From NCBI RefSeq assembly GCF_022751215.1, contig NZ_JAICDG010000002.1:1612001-1676000 (forward strand): 64,000 nt of DNA. Direction: 5' to 3'. Under the pieces are notes generated by a model. That model did no database searches, was not told the DNA's origin, and saw only the letters and a program-made list of their open reading frames with translations. Below, piece by piece: positions 44,101 through 51,876 of the stretch; position 1 is the first letter of the stretch; each line of letters begins with the position of its first letter. This DNA comes from Actinomadura terrae. Its GTDB lineage: Bacteria > Actinomycetota > Actinomycetes > Streptosporangiales > Streptosporangiaceae. The translations under genes were made by a program, and so were the position numbers.

Positions 44101-45338
44101 GTCTCTTCTGGACCGGCGGAGTGGCCTTGTGTGGAGTGCGGCGCGTGTGTGGTGGACGCCCCGGGTGCGGGGGGCTGCCCCGGTGTGCTGAGTCCGTCCC
44201 GCGCGGGCGCTGGCCCGGTGGGCTGCTCCTGGGGGCCGGACGCGCCTGGTGCGCTGAGGCCGTCGTGCCGGGGCTGCTGCCCTTGTGCGGCTGCCTCTTC
44301 CGGTCCGGTGGGGTGGCCTTGTGTGGTGGACGGGCCGGGTGTGGGGGGCTGTCCCTGCGCGCTGTGTGGCGTGCCCGGCTCGTCCGGCGCGGGGGGCTGC
44401 TCCGGCGCGCTTAGTCCATTCCGTGCGGAGCCCGGCACGGCGGGGAGTCCTTGCGCGGTGGCCTCGCCATGCGCGGCGGGCTGCTCCTGCGGGACGGATG
44501 GTCCATGTGCGCTGAGTGCACCTTGCGCGCGGGTCTGCTCCGGCCCGGCGAGGTGGCCTTGCTTGCCGTGCTGCTCCTGCGCACCGGGCAGCTCCGGTGC
44601 GCTGGAGTCCGTTTGCGTCGCATGTCGTCCCTGCGCGCCTGCCTCGTCCTGGGCGGCGTACGGTGCCTGCGGACCGGGCTGACCTGGTGTGAGGTGTTGG
44701 CCCGGTGCGGTGGACGGGCCGCCATCTTGCGGGCGGGTCTGCTCCGGCCCGGCAAGAGGGGGTTGCGCGGCGTGCTGCGCCTGCGCGGGGACGTTGCCGT
44801 GCGCGATGGGGTGGTCTTGGGCGGCGGGCTGGCTTGGTGCGTTCGAAGGTGCGGCGTGCCGGGGCTGGGGGGCCGGGGCCTCGGGGAGGGCGGGGCGGCC
44901 CACCTGGGGTGGACGGACGTCGCCCTCCGCCACCTGGCGGACGAACCACGCGGGCATGCGGGCCTCGATGGGGAGGGGCGCGCCATGTCCGGCGGGGACG
45001 TCGACGGCGAGCCACCAGCGGCCGTCCGGCCAGGCTTCGGCCAGGTCGCGGAAGCGCAGCGTCATGTAGTGCCGGTAGGCCGGGCTGAGGCAGGCGTGCA
45101 TCGCCGCGGGCGAGGTGTAGACCAGCACGTGGACGCGGCCGTCCTCCTCGTGGAGGGGCCACGACGGGTGGGACGTGTTCGCCAGCAGGTCGTCGACCGC
45201 GCCCGGCGGGACGGGAACGAGAAGTTCACTGTCGGCCAGGAGGCGGAAGTAGCCCTCCTGGTCCCCGGTCCGGACGCTCTCCTGAAGTCGGCGCTCCAGT
45301 TCCGACGTGGGTCGCCAGGCGTCGGCCACGGTCGGCAC
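41133..45338 (-). CDS. Giant SseB-domain protein with long low-complexity linker
   Basis: A 1401-residue protein. The first SseB-type domain spans about 1-140 (ELERRLQESVRTGDQEGYFR, ELLVPVPPG, VHVLVYTSPAAM). Residues about 150-750 form a Gln/Pro/Ala/Gly/His-rich linker of degenerate repeats. Three more SseB domains follow (openings NEVERELLRAAANNDHD, NDVEQRLFEAATRRDTD, NRIDQELYEATLGGDSD, each with an ALxxNPGT- or SGSPAG-like ending). The last 230 residues are a separate domain with GHVGWYLDQGYDRVGGF, YVIRWPAYCPDLYRTPFGG and LPYGAEMYYLGHDRSE that I cannot assign. No signal peptide or membrane helix. SseB domains are common in actinomycete proteins near type VII secretion or toxin genes. GTG start at 45338. 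It overlaps the small downstream gene. Confidence 0.8.
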   Translation of the reverse strand: MPTVADAWRPTSELERRLQESVRTGDQEGYFRLLADSELLVPVPPGAVDDLLANTSHPSWPLHEEDGRVHVLVYTSPAAMHACLSPAYRHYMTLRFRDLAEAWPDGRWWLAVDVPAGHGAPLPIEARMPAWFVRQVAEGDVRPPQVGRPALPEAPAPQPRHAAPSNAPSQPAAQDHPIAHGNVPAQAQHAAQPPLAGPEQTRPQDGGPSTAPGQHLTPGQPGPQAPYAAQDEAGAQGRHATQTDSSAPELPGAQEQHGKQGHLAGPEQTRAQGALSAHGPSVPQEQPAAHGEATAQGLPAVPGSARNGLSAPEQPPAPDEPGTPHSAQGQPPTPGPSTTQGHPTGPEEAAAQGQQPRHDGLSAPGASGPQEQPTGPAPARDGLSTPGQPPAPGASTTHAPHSTQGHSAGPEETAAQDGLGVQKASGPQGQAGAHGEAAAQARHTAQGPPAGPTQASTPARDGLSAQGQPGATEPPPARDEPRAPHGVQGQPPAHGEGTAQAPYSTQRHPAGPEEAAAQGQHPTQNGPGTPSASGPQGQPGTTERTAQGQPGAHGEVAPQARQSAPGHPIGPEQAGTPAQDGLAAQGQPDAPEQHTMRDELGRSRQHAARGESTTQTPHSAKDGVGASGVSGAHGEAASQAPHSTQGHPIGPEQASTSARDGLSAQGERTARGEATTQGPHSTQGHPAGPEEAAAQAQQPAQDGLSAPGVSGSQGQPGVPEAGRGADAASGAGDAGEWEELQAQHRGLQREGARPAFQPANEVERELLRAAANNDHDLFLQTMAGAEVLLPTPEEMDYTLRPGRAGFPWQTREVDGATVVPVFTSPERLIEAARAAGTGTEYIKVPFTVVLRYWPDREWPLAINSGSPAGGTILAQQLPGLARWADQRAVQRMTDGFEPQNDVEQRLFEAATRRDTDAFFKVLLGAQVLVPAEPDTPWGIAPDDPDFPWRPVAVHGEVCVQLFTSLKWMNEAIGSSRFVMPTLLEMVSAWPDVSWTLVLNPGTPIDATMPGEQVRALSGQPREDVPAPEAVAPDVVEAPPEPSEPEFEPGNRIDQELYEATLGGDSDAFLRVLLNANVLVPIPEDAPLEVTPVQKEFRWDAALQCASSVRVFTSLVRLREVLPESRFVYADFRELIAAWPREDWAMLLNPGTRIGASLRGDQVLALSEWAVRVGLVPARPEVPLPPPEPSPLVTAQDVVREVPPRAVVEDVPQAVERQPYFEGDRVAQPTIMQKVVPHGHVGWYLDQGYDRVGGFVHPTADVTELQTPVQLYEALGLLYEDTSFSPSDEGVYVIRWPAYCPDLYRTPFGGQDEAELAAWGDAGWVIERPPFLGTGFAPGSAGSIREYKVDSVRLPYGAEMYYLGHDRSERFVAMYDPDRLAWLRPDAATGPEGWDGRSEAAQ
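43090..44890 (-). repeat. Coding repeats: Gln/Pro/His-rich linker of SseB protein
   Basis: About 1.8 kb of degenerate in-frame repeats encoding units such as HSTQGHPAGPEEAAAQ, ARDGLSAQGQP and HGEAAAQ in variable order, giving the 600-residue linker. The nucleotide repeats are imperfect and irregularly spaced, typical of slippage and recombination within a gene, so this stretch is likely to vary between strains. Confidence 0.75.
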
Positions 45339-45399
45339 CCCCTGTTTCTGTCTTGCTGTCCCCGACCCGCGGCAGCGGGAAGCCGCGCGACTGCCTACG

Positions 45400-46704
45400 C
45401 TACATGGGTGAACAGGACCAATCGCCCGCGTCGGAGAGTTCGCTGGTCAGACGGGTGAGCGCGGCGAGCAGGCGGTCGATGTGCTCCACGGTGGTGCCGA
45501 TCCCGAAGCTCGCGCGGACGGCGGATCCGTCGTTGTCGACGCCCTCGGCCGACAGCAGGTGCCGGACGAACGGATGCGCGCAGAACTTACCGTCGCGGAC
45601 GCCGATGCCGTGCCGTCCCGACAGGGCCAGCGACACGTCGCGGGCGGCGAGGCCGTCCACGGTGAAGGAGACGATGCCGACGCGCGGGCCGCCGCCCCAC
45701 AGGGTGAGTTCGCGGACGCCGGGGATCGCGGCGAGGCCGGAGCGCAACCGGGTGAGGAGGCGCTCCTCGTGGGCGGCGAGGTCGCTCCAGTGCGGGGCGA
45801 GGGCGTCGCAGGCGGCGGCGAGGGCGATGGCGCCGAGGACGTTGGGGGTGCCCGCCTCGTGGCGCTGCTCGGCGCCGGACGCCCAGCGGACGGTGGAGGT
45901 GACGGACGCGCTGGCCCCGCCGCCCTTCAGGTACGGTTCGGCGGCGCGCAGCCAGTCGGCGCGTCCGGCGAGGACGCCCGCGCCGAACGGCGCGTAGAGC
46001 TTGTGGCCGGAGAACGCGACGTAGTCGAGGTCGAGCGCGGTCATGTCGAGCGGGCGGTGCGGGACGAGTTGCGCCGCGTCCACGGCGATGCGGGCGCCGT
46101 GCTCGTGCGCGACGCGGGCGAGTTCGCCGATCGGCCACAGTTCGCCGGTGACGTTGGACGCGGCGGTGACGACGAGCAGCCGGGGGCCGGTGGGCGCGGC
46201 GGCGAGAGCGCGGTCCGCGAGCGTGATGGCCTCGGCGGGCGTCGCGGGGGCGGGCAGCCGGACCGGCCGCCGCCACGGCAGCAGCGACGCGTGGTGCTCC
46301 GTCTCGAACGTGACGACGGTCGTGCGGGGCGGGACGGCGTGCGCGAGCAGGTTCATCGCGTCGGTGGTGTTGCGGGTGAACACGACGGCGGCGCGCCGCC
46401 ACGCGCCGAGGAACACGCGCACGGTTTCGCGGGCGTTCTCGTACGCCTCGGTCGTCACCTGGGACGCGTGCCCCGCGCCGCGGTGGACGCTGCTGTAGTA
46501 CGGCAGCGCGCGGGTGACGGCCTCGTGCACCGCCTCCAGGCAGGGGGCGGACGCGGCGTAGTCGAGGTTGGCGTAGGGGACGCGGCGTCCGTCGTCCAGC
46601 GGGACGAGGGAGTCGGCGCCGATCACATTGGGTCGAACCCCGACCCCCGATCGGGACGTCACAGAAAAGGTCGGACGGACGGCGGCGGGGGTGAGCGTGG
46701 ACAC
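45400..46704 (-). CDS. Class V aminotransferase (cysteine desulfurase-like), SAM-IV controlled
   Basis: A 434-residue PLP enzyme of the class V fold. The signs are VFTRNTTDAMNLLAHAVPPR (substrate/PLP phosphate site), FETEHHASLLPWR (PLP stacking His), AASNVTGELWPI, ARIAVDAAQLVPHRPL (Asp binding the pyridine N), and DYVAFSGHKLYAPFGAGVLA (Schiff-base Lys). The C-terminal small domain has GIGVRDGKFCAHPFVRHLL with one Cys. It probably releases sulfur, selenium or an amino group from an amino acid, which fits control by SAM. GTG 46704 follows GGAAGG and comes just after the riboswitch; a longer start at 46854 would lie inside the riboswitch and is rejected. It is convergent with the SseB gene's upstream edge. 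Confidence 0.9.
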   Translation of the reverse strand: MSTLTPAAVRPTFSVTSRSGVGVRPNVIGADSLVPLDDGRRVPYANLDYAASAPCLEAVHEAVTRALPYYSSVHRGAGHASQVTTEAYENARETVRVFLGAWRRAAVVFTRNTTDAMNLLAHAVPPRTTVVTFETEHHASLLPWRRPVRLPAPATPAEAITLADRALAAAPTGPRLLVVTAASNVTGELWPIGELARVAHEHGARIAVDAAQLVPHRPLDMTALDLDYVAFSGHKLYAPFGAGVLAGRADWLRAAEPYLKGGGASASVTSTVRWASGAEQRHEAGTPNVLGAIALAAACDALAPHWSDLAAHEERLLTRLRSGLAAIPGVRELTLWGGGPRVGIVSFTVDGLAARDVSLALSGRHGIGVRDGKFCAHPFVRHLLSAEGVDNDGSAVRASFGIGTTVEHIDRLLAALTRLTSELSDAGDWSCSPM

Positions 46705-46740
46705 AGGAAGCCTTCCGGGGTCAGGGACCCCGCGAAGGGT

Positions 46741-46858
46741 GGGGCCCGCGCTTGCCGGGCGCGTTCTCGCGCTCGGCCAGGTCCTCACCCGGGGCACCCC
46801 ATCGCGGACGAAGGGTTGCCGGCCAGCGAGCCGGGGCTTGGCGCTGGCGCTCATGACC
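46741..46858 (-). promoter_or_regulatory. SAM-IV riboswitch
   Basis: On the minus strand the leader reads GGTCATGAG, CGCCAGCGCCAAGCCCCGGC, TCGCTGGCCGGCAACCC, GATGGGGTGCCCCGGGTGA, GGACC and finally GGCAAGCGCGGGCCCC. These are the conserved segments of the actinobacterial SAM-IV class in the right order, including the GGTCATGAG/GTGAGGACC closing stem, the GCCGGCAACCC core and the 3' GGCAAGCGCGGG pseudoknot part. It ends 37 bp before the GTG of the class V aminotransferase gene. There is no clear terminator, so control is probably at translation initiation, with less expression when SAM is plentiful. Confidence 0.88.
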
Positions 46859-46908
46859 TAATGCGGAAGTATATGCGGAGCCTTACGGGGATCAAAGGGG
46901 AGGATGCG

Positions 46909-47280
46909 ATGCGGTACCGGGTGGGTGGGGTGCTGGCCGCGGTGCTGCTCGGCGCGTCGAGCGCGTGCGGGGTGCTGAGCGGCGGCGGCGACACCGGGAA
47001 GGTGTGCGCCGATACCAAGCAGGCGTTCCAGCAGTACGTGACGCGGGTGCGGAGTGTGTCGGCGGCCGAACCCGGCCAGTGGCGGGAGGCCACCGGGCAG
47101 CTCGCCGGACGCCTGGACGGCCTCGCGGGCAAGACCGACGACGCCGCGCTCAAGAAGGCGTTGAAGACGGAGGCGGACCGGCTGCGTTCGGCGGCCACGG
47201 CGGTCGGCACGGGCGACGCGTCCCAGCTGAACGCCGCGATGAACGAGGCCCCCGCACAAATCGGCAAGGCCTGCGACTAA
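46909..47280 (+). CDS. Small lipoprotein, helical, unknown function
   Basis: A 123-residue protein with signal peptide and lipobox (VLAAVLLGASSAC, Cys at about residue 20), so it is lipid-anchored outside. The mature part is helical (TKQAFQQYVTRVRSVS, AALKKALKTEADRLRSAATA) with two more Cys (KVCADT and the C-terminal KACD) that may pair. Similar small actinomycete lipoproteins have no known role. The ATG at 46909 follows AGGGGAGG. It is divergent from the SAM-IV controlled gene with only 50 bp between the starts of transcribed regions. Confidence 0.8.
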   Translation: MRYRVGGVLAAVLLGASSACGVLSGGGDTGKVCADTKQAFQQYVTRVRSVSAAEPGQWREATGQLAGRLDGLAGKTDDAALKKALKTEADRLRSAATAVGTGDASQLNAAMNEAPAQIGKACD

Positions 47281-47420
47281 CGCGAAGTCCGAAGCGCAAA
47301 TCCGAGGTCCGAATCCGAGGTCCGAAGCGCGGAGAGCGAAGCGCAGGGGACCGAGGCGCGCAGATCGAAGTCCTAGGCGCGAAGTCCGGGGCGCGGGGTC
47401 CGAAGCGTGGAGAGCGAGGT
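47281..47420. repeat. Degenerate short repeats downstream of lipoprotein gene
   Basis: About 140 bp of irregular repeats built on TCCGAAGCGC, CGAGGTCCGAA and GCGAAGTCC, each two to four times with small changes. No open frame with coding character. They lie between the lipoprotein stop and its terminator. Confidence 0.7.
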
Positions 47421-47449
47421 GGGGCCCGGTCTTTGGAAGGCCGGGCCCC
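47421..47449. terminator. Bidirectional terminator between lipoprotein and PBP genes
   Basis: Perfect 9-bp stem GGGGCCCGG/CCGGGCCCC with an 11-nt loop, followed on the plus strand by CGTTTTGT. It lies 11 bp before the convergent PBP stop. Confidence 0.85.
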
Positions 47450-47460
47450 CGTTTTGTGGG

Positions 47461-50079
47461 TTAGGCGTTGAAGCCTGGGCGGGTCGGGCCGCCTCCGCCG
47501 CCGTCTCCGCCGTCGCCCCCACCACCGTCTCCGCCGTCGCCGCCACCGTCGCCTCCGCCGTTGCCGCCGCCCGGGGGTTCGGGCTCGTGCGTGGGGATGC
47601 GGGTGGGCGGGACGGGGATCTCGGGGGTGTCCGGCCTGGTGGTCGGCGTCTCACGGGGGCGGACGGGCGTGCGCGGCTCCACCGGGCCGCCGGGGTTCGG
47701 GAACACCGGGCCGCCGTCGCCGCCGCCCGGCGTCTCCGAGGGCGAGCCGAACTCCTTCTGCTCGTAGCCCTTGATGTTGACCGCGTCGCTCATGTAGGAG
47801 TTCCAGATCTGCGCGGGCAGCTGGCCGCCGTACGCGCCGTATCCGGGAATGTTGAGCGGCTTGTTGTCGGTCCGGAACATCGCGACCGACGTCGCCATCT
47901 GCGGGATGAACCCGTTGAACCAGATCGCGCGGCCCTGGTCGGTGGTGCCGGTCTTGCCCGCGACCTCGCGGCCGTCGGGGAGCTGCGCGGCGCGTCCCGT
48001 GCCGCCCTGGACGACCTGCTGCATCGCGTAGGTCGCGTCCCGCGCGGTGCGGGTGCTGAACGCCCGGTCGCCCTTCTCGGAGAACGTGCGCTTCTCGCCC
48101 TCGTCGTCGGTCACCGACTTGACCACGTAGGGCGTCTTGTGGACGCCCTCGGCCGCGAACGTCGCGTACACCCCGGCCTGCTGGACGGGGTGCAGCGACA
48201 CCACGCCGAGCGGGAAGGACGGCGCGGCGCGCTGCGCGGGCGACATCTGCTCGGCGGGGATGCCCATCTTCTCGGCCATCTCGGCGATGCGGCGGGTGCC
48301 GATGTCCTGGCCGAGGTTGACGTAGGCGGTGTTGATCGAGTGCTCGGTGGCGGTGACGAGGTCGACCTGCCCGAAGTTCTCGCCGCTGTCGTTCTCGATC
48401 GGATGGCCGTTGTAGTACTGCGGCGAGCTGCCGTCGTAGGAGCTGCTGAGGCTCTTGCCGTTCTCCAGCGCGGCGGCGAGCGCGATGGGCTTGAAGCCCG
48501 ACCCGACCTGCGCGGTGTCGTAGAAGGCGCTGCTGGCCATCTCCGAGAGGTAGTCGCGGCCGCCGTAGAACGCCAGGACCTGCCCGGTGGACGGGTCGAC
48601 CGACACGACCGCCGTGCGGATGCGCTTGCTCATCCCGTCCGGGGCGTTGGCGGTCACAGCGCGGCGCGTCGCGTCCATCAGCCGCCGGTCGAACGTCGTA
48701 GTGATCTTGAGCCCGCTGCGGTTGATCTCGTCCTCGCTGTAGCCGCGGCGCTCGATGAGCTCCTTCTTGGCCACGTTGACCATGTAGCCCTTCTGGCCCT
48801 TGAGGATGTCGGTGATCTTCTGGTTGACCGGCGCGGGGAACCGCATCGCGGCGGCCTGCGCGGGGGTCACCGCGCCGTCCCGGACCATGTTCGCGACGAC
48901 CGCGTGCCAGCGCTGCTCGGCGTAGGTGCGGCGCGCGCCGCTCGGGTCGGAGAAGTTGCTCGGCTGCTGGATCGCGGCGGCGAGGTAGGCGCCCTCGGCC
49001 GGGGTCAGCTCGGAGACGTCCTTGTTGTAGTAGGCCTTGGCGGCGGCCTGCACGCCGTAGGCGTCGCGTCCGAAGTAGATCGTGTTGAGGTACTGCTCCA
49101 GGATCCAGTTCTTGGACTTCTCCCGGCCGACCTTCAGGGAGACCATGATCTCCTTGAGCTTGCGGGTGACCGACCGCTCCTTGCCGATGCCGCCGTAGTA
49201 GTTGCGGACCATCTGCTGGGTGATCGTGGACCCGCCCTGGAGCTGCTCGCCGGTCACCGTGGACCAGAACGCGCGCCCCGTCCCCTGCACGGAGACGCCC
49301 GGGTCCTCGTAGAAGCTGCGGTTCTCGGCCGCGATCACCGCGTTCCGCACGCCCGGGGGGATCTTGTCGAGCGTGACCGCGTCGCGGTTGACGCCCGTCT
49401 TGGCGATCAGCGTCTTGCCGTCGGAGTAGTAGAACGCCGGGCCCTGCGCGACGGCCTGCTCCTGCGGGGAGGGCACCGGCGTGAACAGGTAGGCGATGGC
49501 GAACGCGCCGACGAAGAAGCCGATGAGCCCGAGCAGGGTGAACAGGATCCGCCGCGCGTAGCGGACCTTGCGGCTGCGCGTCTTCTTGGGCTTCCGGCCG
49601 CCCTTGCCGCCTTTGCCGGGACGTTCGGCGGCCGGGGCGGGCGGCCCGGTTCGTCCGGGCGTTTCCGACATGGCGGCTGTCTCCTCGGGCACCTTCTCGG
49701 ACTTCTCGGGTTCTTCGACCTTCTTCTCGGACGACTCGGACGACTCGGACGACTCGCCGTCCGCGTCCTCGACGTCCTCGTCGGCCGGTTCCTCGGGTGA
49801 CTTCTGGTGGTTCAGGGGCTTTTCTGGGACGGAGGTTTCGTCGTCCCCCTCGTCCGGGACGGGGGTTTCGGCGGCCTTGTGCCCGTTTCGAGATATGTGG
49901 TCGTCGCCGGAAATCGCGCCGTCGCCGGCCGAATCGTCGTCGCCGTCCTCCCGGTCACGGGCGGTGGCCGTCACCTCGGCGCCACTGTCTTCCGGCGGCG
50001 TGGTCACACTGTCGTCGCGATTCTTTTCGCCCGGCCCGCCGGGCTCGTCGCCCTCAGGACCCTTTCTGCCGATGCTCAC
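47461..50079 (-). CDS. Class A penicillin-binding protein (glycosyltransferase/transpeptidase)
   Basis: An 872-residue bifunctional peptidoglycan synthase. Residues 1-165 are a cytoplasmic Glu/Asp/Ser-rich tail with SSESSESSEKK repeats, then one membrane helix (about 172-200, LFTLLGLIGFFVGAFAIAYL). The GT51 domain (about 235-410) has AVIAAENRSFYEDPGVSV (catalytic Glu), GGSTITQQMVRN, and ILEQYLNTIYFGRDAYG. The transpeptidase domain (about 455-730) has SGFKP as the SxxK site, SINTAYVNLG as SxN, and GKTGTTDQGRAIWFNG as KTG. The end is a Pro/Gly-rich tail (about 750-872) made largely of Gly-Gly-Asp repeats. It polymerises and cross-links the cell wall from the outer face of the membrane. ATG start at 50079. 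Confidence 0.95.
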   Translation of the reverse strand: MSIGRKGPEGDEPGGPGEKNRDDSVTTPPEDSGAEVTATARDREDGDDDSAGDGAISGDDHISRNGHKAAETPVPDEGDDETSVPEKPLNHQKSPEEPADEDVEDADGESSESSESSEKKVEEPEKSEKVPEETAAMSETPGRTGPPAPAAERPGKGGKGGRKPKKTRSRKVRYARRILFTLLGLIGFFVGAFAIAYLFTPVPSPQEQAVAQGPAFYYSDGKTLIAKTGVNRDAVTLDKIPPGVRNAVIAAENRSFYEDPGVSVQGTGRAFWSTVTGEQLQGGSTITQQMVRNYYGGIGKERSVTRKLKEIMVSLKVGREKSKNWILEQYLNTIYFGRDAYGVQAAAKAYYNKDVSELTPAEGAYLAAAIQQPSNFSDPSGARRTYAEQRWHAVVANMVRDGAVTPAQAAAMRFPAPVNQKITDILKGQKGYMVNVAKKELIERRGYSEDEINRSGLKITTTFDRRLMDATRRAVTANAPDGMSKRIRTAVVSVDPSTGQVLAFYGGRDYLSEMASSAFYDTAQVGSGFKPIALAAALENGKSLSSSYDGSSPQYYNGHPIENDSGENFGQVDLVTATEHSINTAYVNLGQDIGTRRIAEMAEKMGIPAEQMSPAQRAAPSFPLGVVSLHPVQQAGVYATFAAEGVHKTPYVVKSVTDDEGEKRTFSEKGDRAFSTRTARDATYAMQQVVQGGTGRAAQLPDGREVAGKTGTTDQGRAIWFNGFIPQMATSVAMFRTDNKPLNIPGYGAYGGQLPAQIWNSYMSDAVNIKGYEQKEFGSPSETPGGGDGGPVFPNPGGPVEPRTPVRPRETPTTRPDTPEIPVPPTRIPTHEPEPPGGGNGGGDGGGDGGDGGGGDGGDGGGGGPTRPGFNA

Positions 50080-50371
50080 AAGCCCCCCGTGACTAATGCG
50101 TTACAGACGATACCCGAGGGCGTCCATGCGTTGGGCGGCTCCGATCCAAGGCGATCGCGGCACACGCTCGGGCTCACCGTCGCTCCCATTAGGAGGACGA
50201 CCAGTGAGCCCGCGAGGTTGTCGTGACGGACATCGCAAAAGCCGCGAGACCCCCGCTCCGGGCCTCGCATGACATAGCGGAGAACACCGGACGGCGCGAG
50301 CGTGAACGCACGCCGCAAACCGTCCTGAAGCCTTTCTGAAGGTCCCCTGAACGCGCGCCCCGGGAACGCGA

Positions 50372-50408
50372 AGAGCGGCGGGGCGCCCGCCGGGTGCCCC
50401 GCCGCTCT
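50372..50408 (-). terminator. Hairpin terminator after FKBP gene
   Basis: Perfect 13-bp stem AGAGCGGCGGGGC/GCCCCGCCGCTCT with an 11-nt loop, 20 bp beyond the FKBP gene stop. The stretch 50080-50371 between it and the PBP start has no gene and should hold the PBP promoter. Confidence 0.8.
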
Positions 50409-50428
50409 CAGGCGATCCGCCGGACGGC

Positions 50429-51574
50429 CTACTTCACGACCTTGGCGAGGATGTCGACGATGAACACCAGCGTGTCGGTGCCCTTGATCCCGGCCTGGGC
50501 GTTGCCCTTCTTGCCGTAGCCCTCCTCGGGCGGCAGCACGAGCATCAGGCGGCTGCCGACCTTCGCGCCGGTCAGCCCCTTGTCGAAGCCCGGGACGGTG
50601 CCGCCGGTGCCGATCGGGAACTTGGCGGGCTGGCCGTTGGTGAAGCTGGAGTCGAAGACCTTGCCGCCGTTCCAGAGCTGCCCCTGGTAGTTGACGATCG
50701 CCTCGTCGCCCTTGGCGAGCGCCGGGCCGGTGCCCTGGACGAGGGTCTTGGCCTGGAGCTTGGCGGGCGCGTCCTCCTTGGGCATCGTGACCTTCGGGGC
50801 CTTGCCGGCGCCTTGGTCCTCGACCTTGGGGAGCTTCTTGTCGTCGAGCTTCTGCGCGGCGCCCTGCGGGGCCTGGTTCTTGTGGATGGTGGCCTGCACG
50901 TCCACGACGAACACAATCGAGTCGTTCTTGCCGAGGCCGAGCTGGGAGCCCTGCTCGCCGAAGCCCATGGACGGCGGGATCTCCAGGATCACGCGGCTGC
51001 CCACGGTCTGCCCGAGCAGGCCCTTGTCGAGGCCCTTGACGCCGCTCTTGCCGACCTCCAGCGGGCGGTCGGGCTGGCCCTGCTGCTGCTGGTAGGACGA
51101 GCCGAGCTGCTTGCTGGTGCTCTTGTCCTTGGAGTCGTCGGAGGACGTCGTCTTCGACCACTGGTAGAAGACGTACTTGACGTACATGCTGTCGCCGTTG
51201 GCGATCGCGGGTCCGGTGCCCTTGATCGCGGTGGTCACCTTGAGCTCGTCCGCCGGTTCGAGGCTCTTGGGGATCTTCACCTTCGGCTCGACCGCGAACT
51301 TCCCGCTCACCGACAGCTCGGGGCCGGGACGGGTGACCCAGTAGGCGGTGCCGCCGACGACGAGGGCCAGCGCGACGACGACCCCGGCGACCCCGGCGTA
51401 GCGTCGTTTGCGGGCCTGCGCGGCGGTCAGCCCGGACGGGCGGGAGGGTCCACTGCCGCGCCCCGCGCTGATGCCGTGCGGGGTGAACTCCGGGCTGCGG
51501 ATGCTCTTGGCGGCCGGGATCTTCGCCTTCGCCTTGACCGCCGGCTCGCCCCGGGGCTTGTCATCCTCGGACAT
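50429..51574 (-). CDS. Membrane-anchored tandem FKBP-type peptidyl-prolyl isomerase
   Basis: A 381-residue protein with two FKBP domains. After a basic, cytoplasmic N-terminus there is one membrane helix (about 63-85, YAGVAGVVVALALVVGGTAY), so both domains face outside. Domain 1 (about 110-235): IKGTGPAIANGDSMYVKYVF, GKSGVKGLDKGLLGQTVGSR, VILEIPPSMGFGEQGSQ. Domain 2 (about 275-381): LVQGTGPALAKGDEAIVNYQ, VPGFDKGLTGAKVGSRLMLV, LPPEEGYGKKGNAQAG. The active-site Tyr/Asp/Phe set is more complete in domain 2 than in domain 1, which has an inserted Ser/Gln-rich loop. It probably assists folding of exported proteins. ATG start at 51574. Confidence 0.92.
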   Translation of the reverse strand: MSEDDKPRGEPAVKAKAKIPAAKSIRSPEFTPHGISAGRGSGPSRPSGLTAAQARKRRYAGVAGVVVALALVVGGTAYWVTRPGPELSVSGKFAVEPKVKIPKSLEPADELKVTTAIKGTGPAIANGDSMYVKYVFYQWSKTTSSDDSKDKSTSKQLGSSYQQQQGQPDRPLEVGKSGVKGLDKGLLGQTVGSRVILEIPPSMGFGEQGSQLGLGKNDSIVFVVDVQATIHKNQAPQGAAQKLDDKKLPKVEDQGAGKAPKVTMPKEDAPAKLQAKTLVQGTGPALAKGDEAIVNYQGQLWNGGKVFDSSFTNGQPAKFPIGTGGTVPGFDKGLTGAKVGSRLMLVLPPEEGYGKKGNAQAGIKGTDTLVFIVDILAKVVK

Positions 51575-51876
51575 GTTTCCTCACTCGCTCCGGGTTCGAC
51601 GACATCACGAACTGTGCCACCCTTCCACCACCGGTCTAAGCACAGCGTGAAAACCGAGCAAAGGTGGCCGACCCGCAATCTACCGGTCAAAACCATGGCC
51701 GGTGCTGGTCCGGGAGGGCGCATGGCAGGGGAACGGGAGCCGTCAGGATACTCGCGTCGGACGGTTCGCTCACGTCCCCGGACGAGCGCCCGCGGCGGCG
51801 ATCAAGGGCGTGCGCCCCGCGACGTGGGCATGTCCGCGTCCCGGGGCGTCCTTCGCCTACCGAATATCACACAGAG
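51575..51876. other. Intergenic region, no gene seen
   Basis: About 300 bp upstream of the FKBP gene and downstream of the methyltransferase. It has no coding character or notable hairpin and should contain the FKBP promoter. Confidence 0.5.

Noticed and set aside
43090..44890. Repeat block read as a CRISPR array
   Set aside because: Repeats are in frame within a gene, imperfect and of irregular spacing; no spacers, leader or cas genes.
46705..46854. Upstream start of the class V aminotransferase at ATG 46854
   Set aside because: The codons would be the SAM-IV riboswitch itself, and the added residues have no family counterpart.
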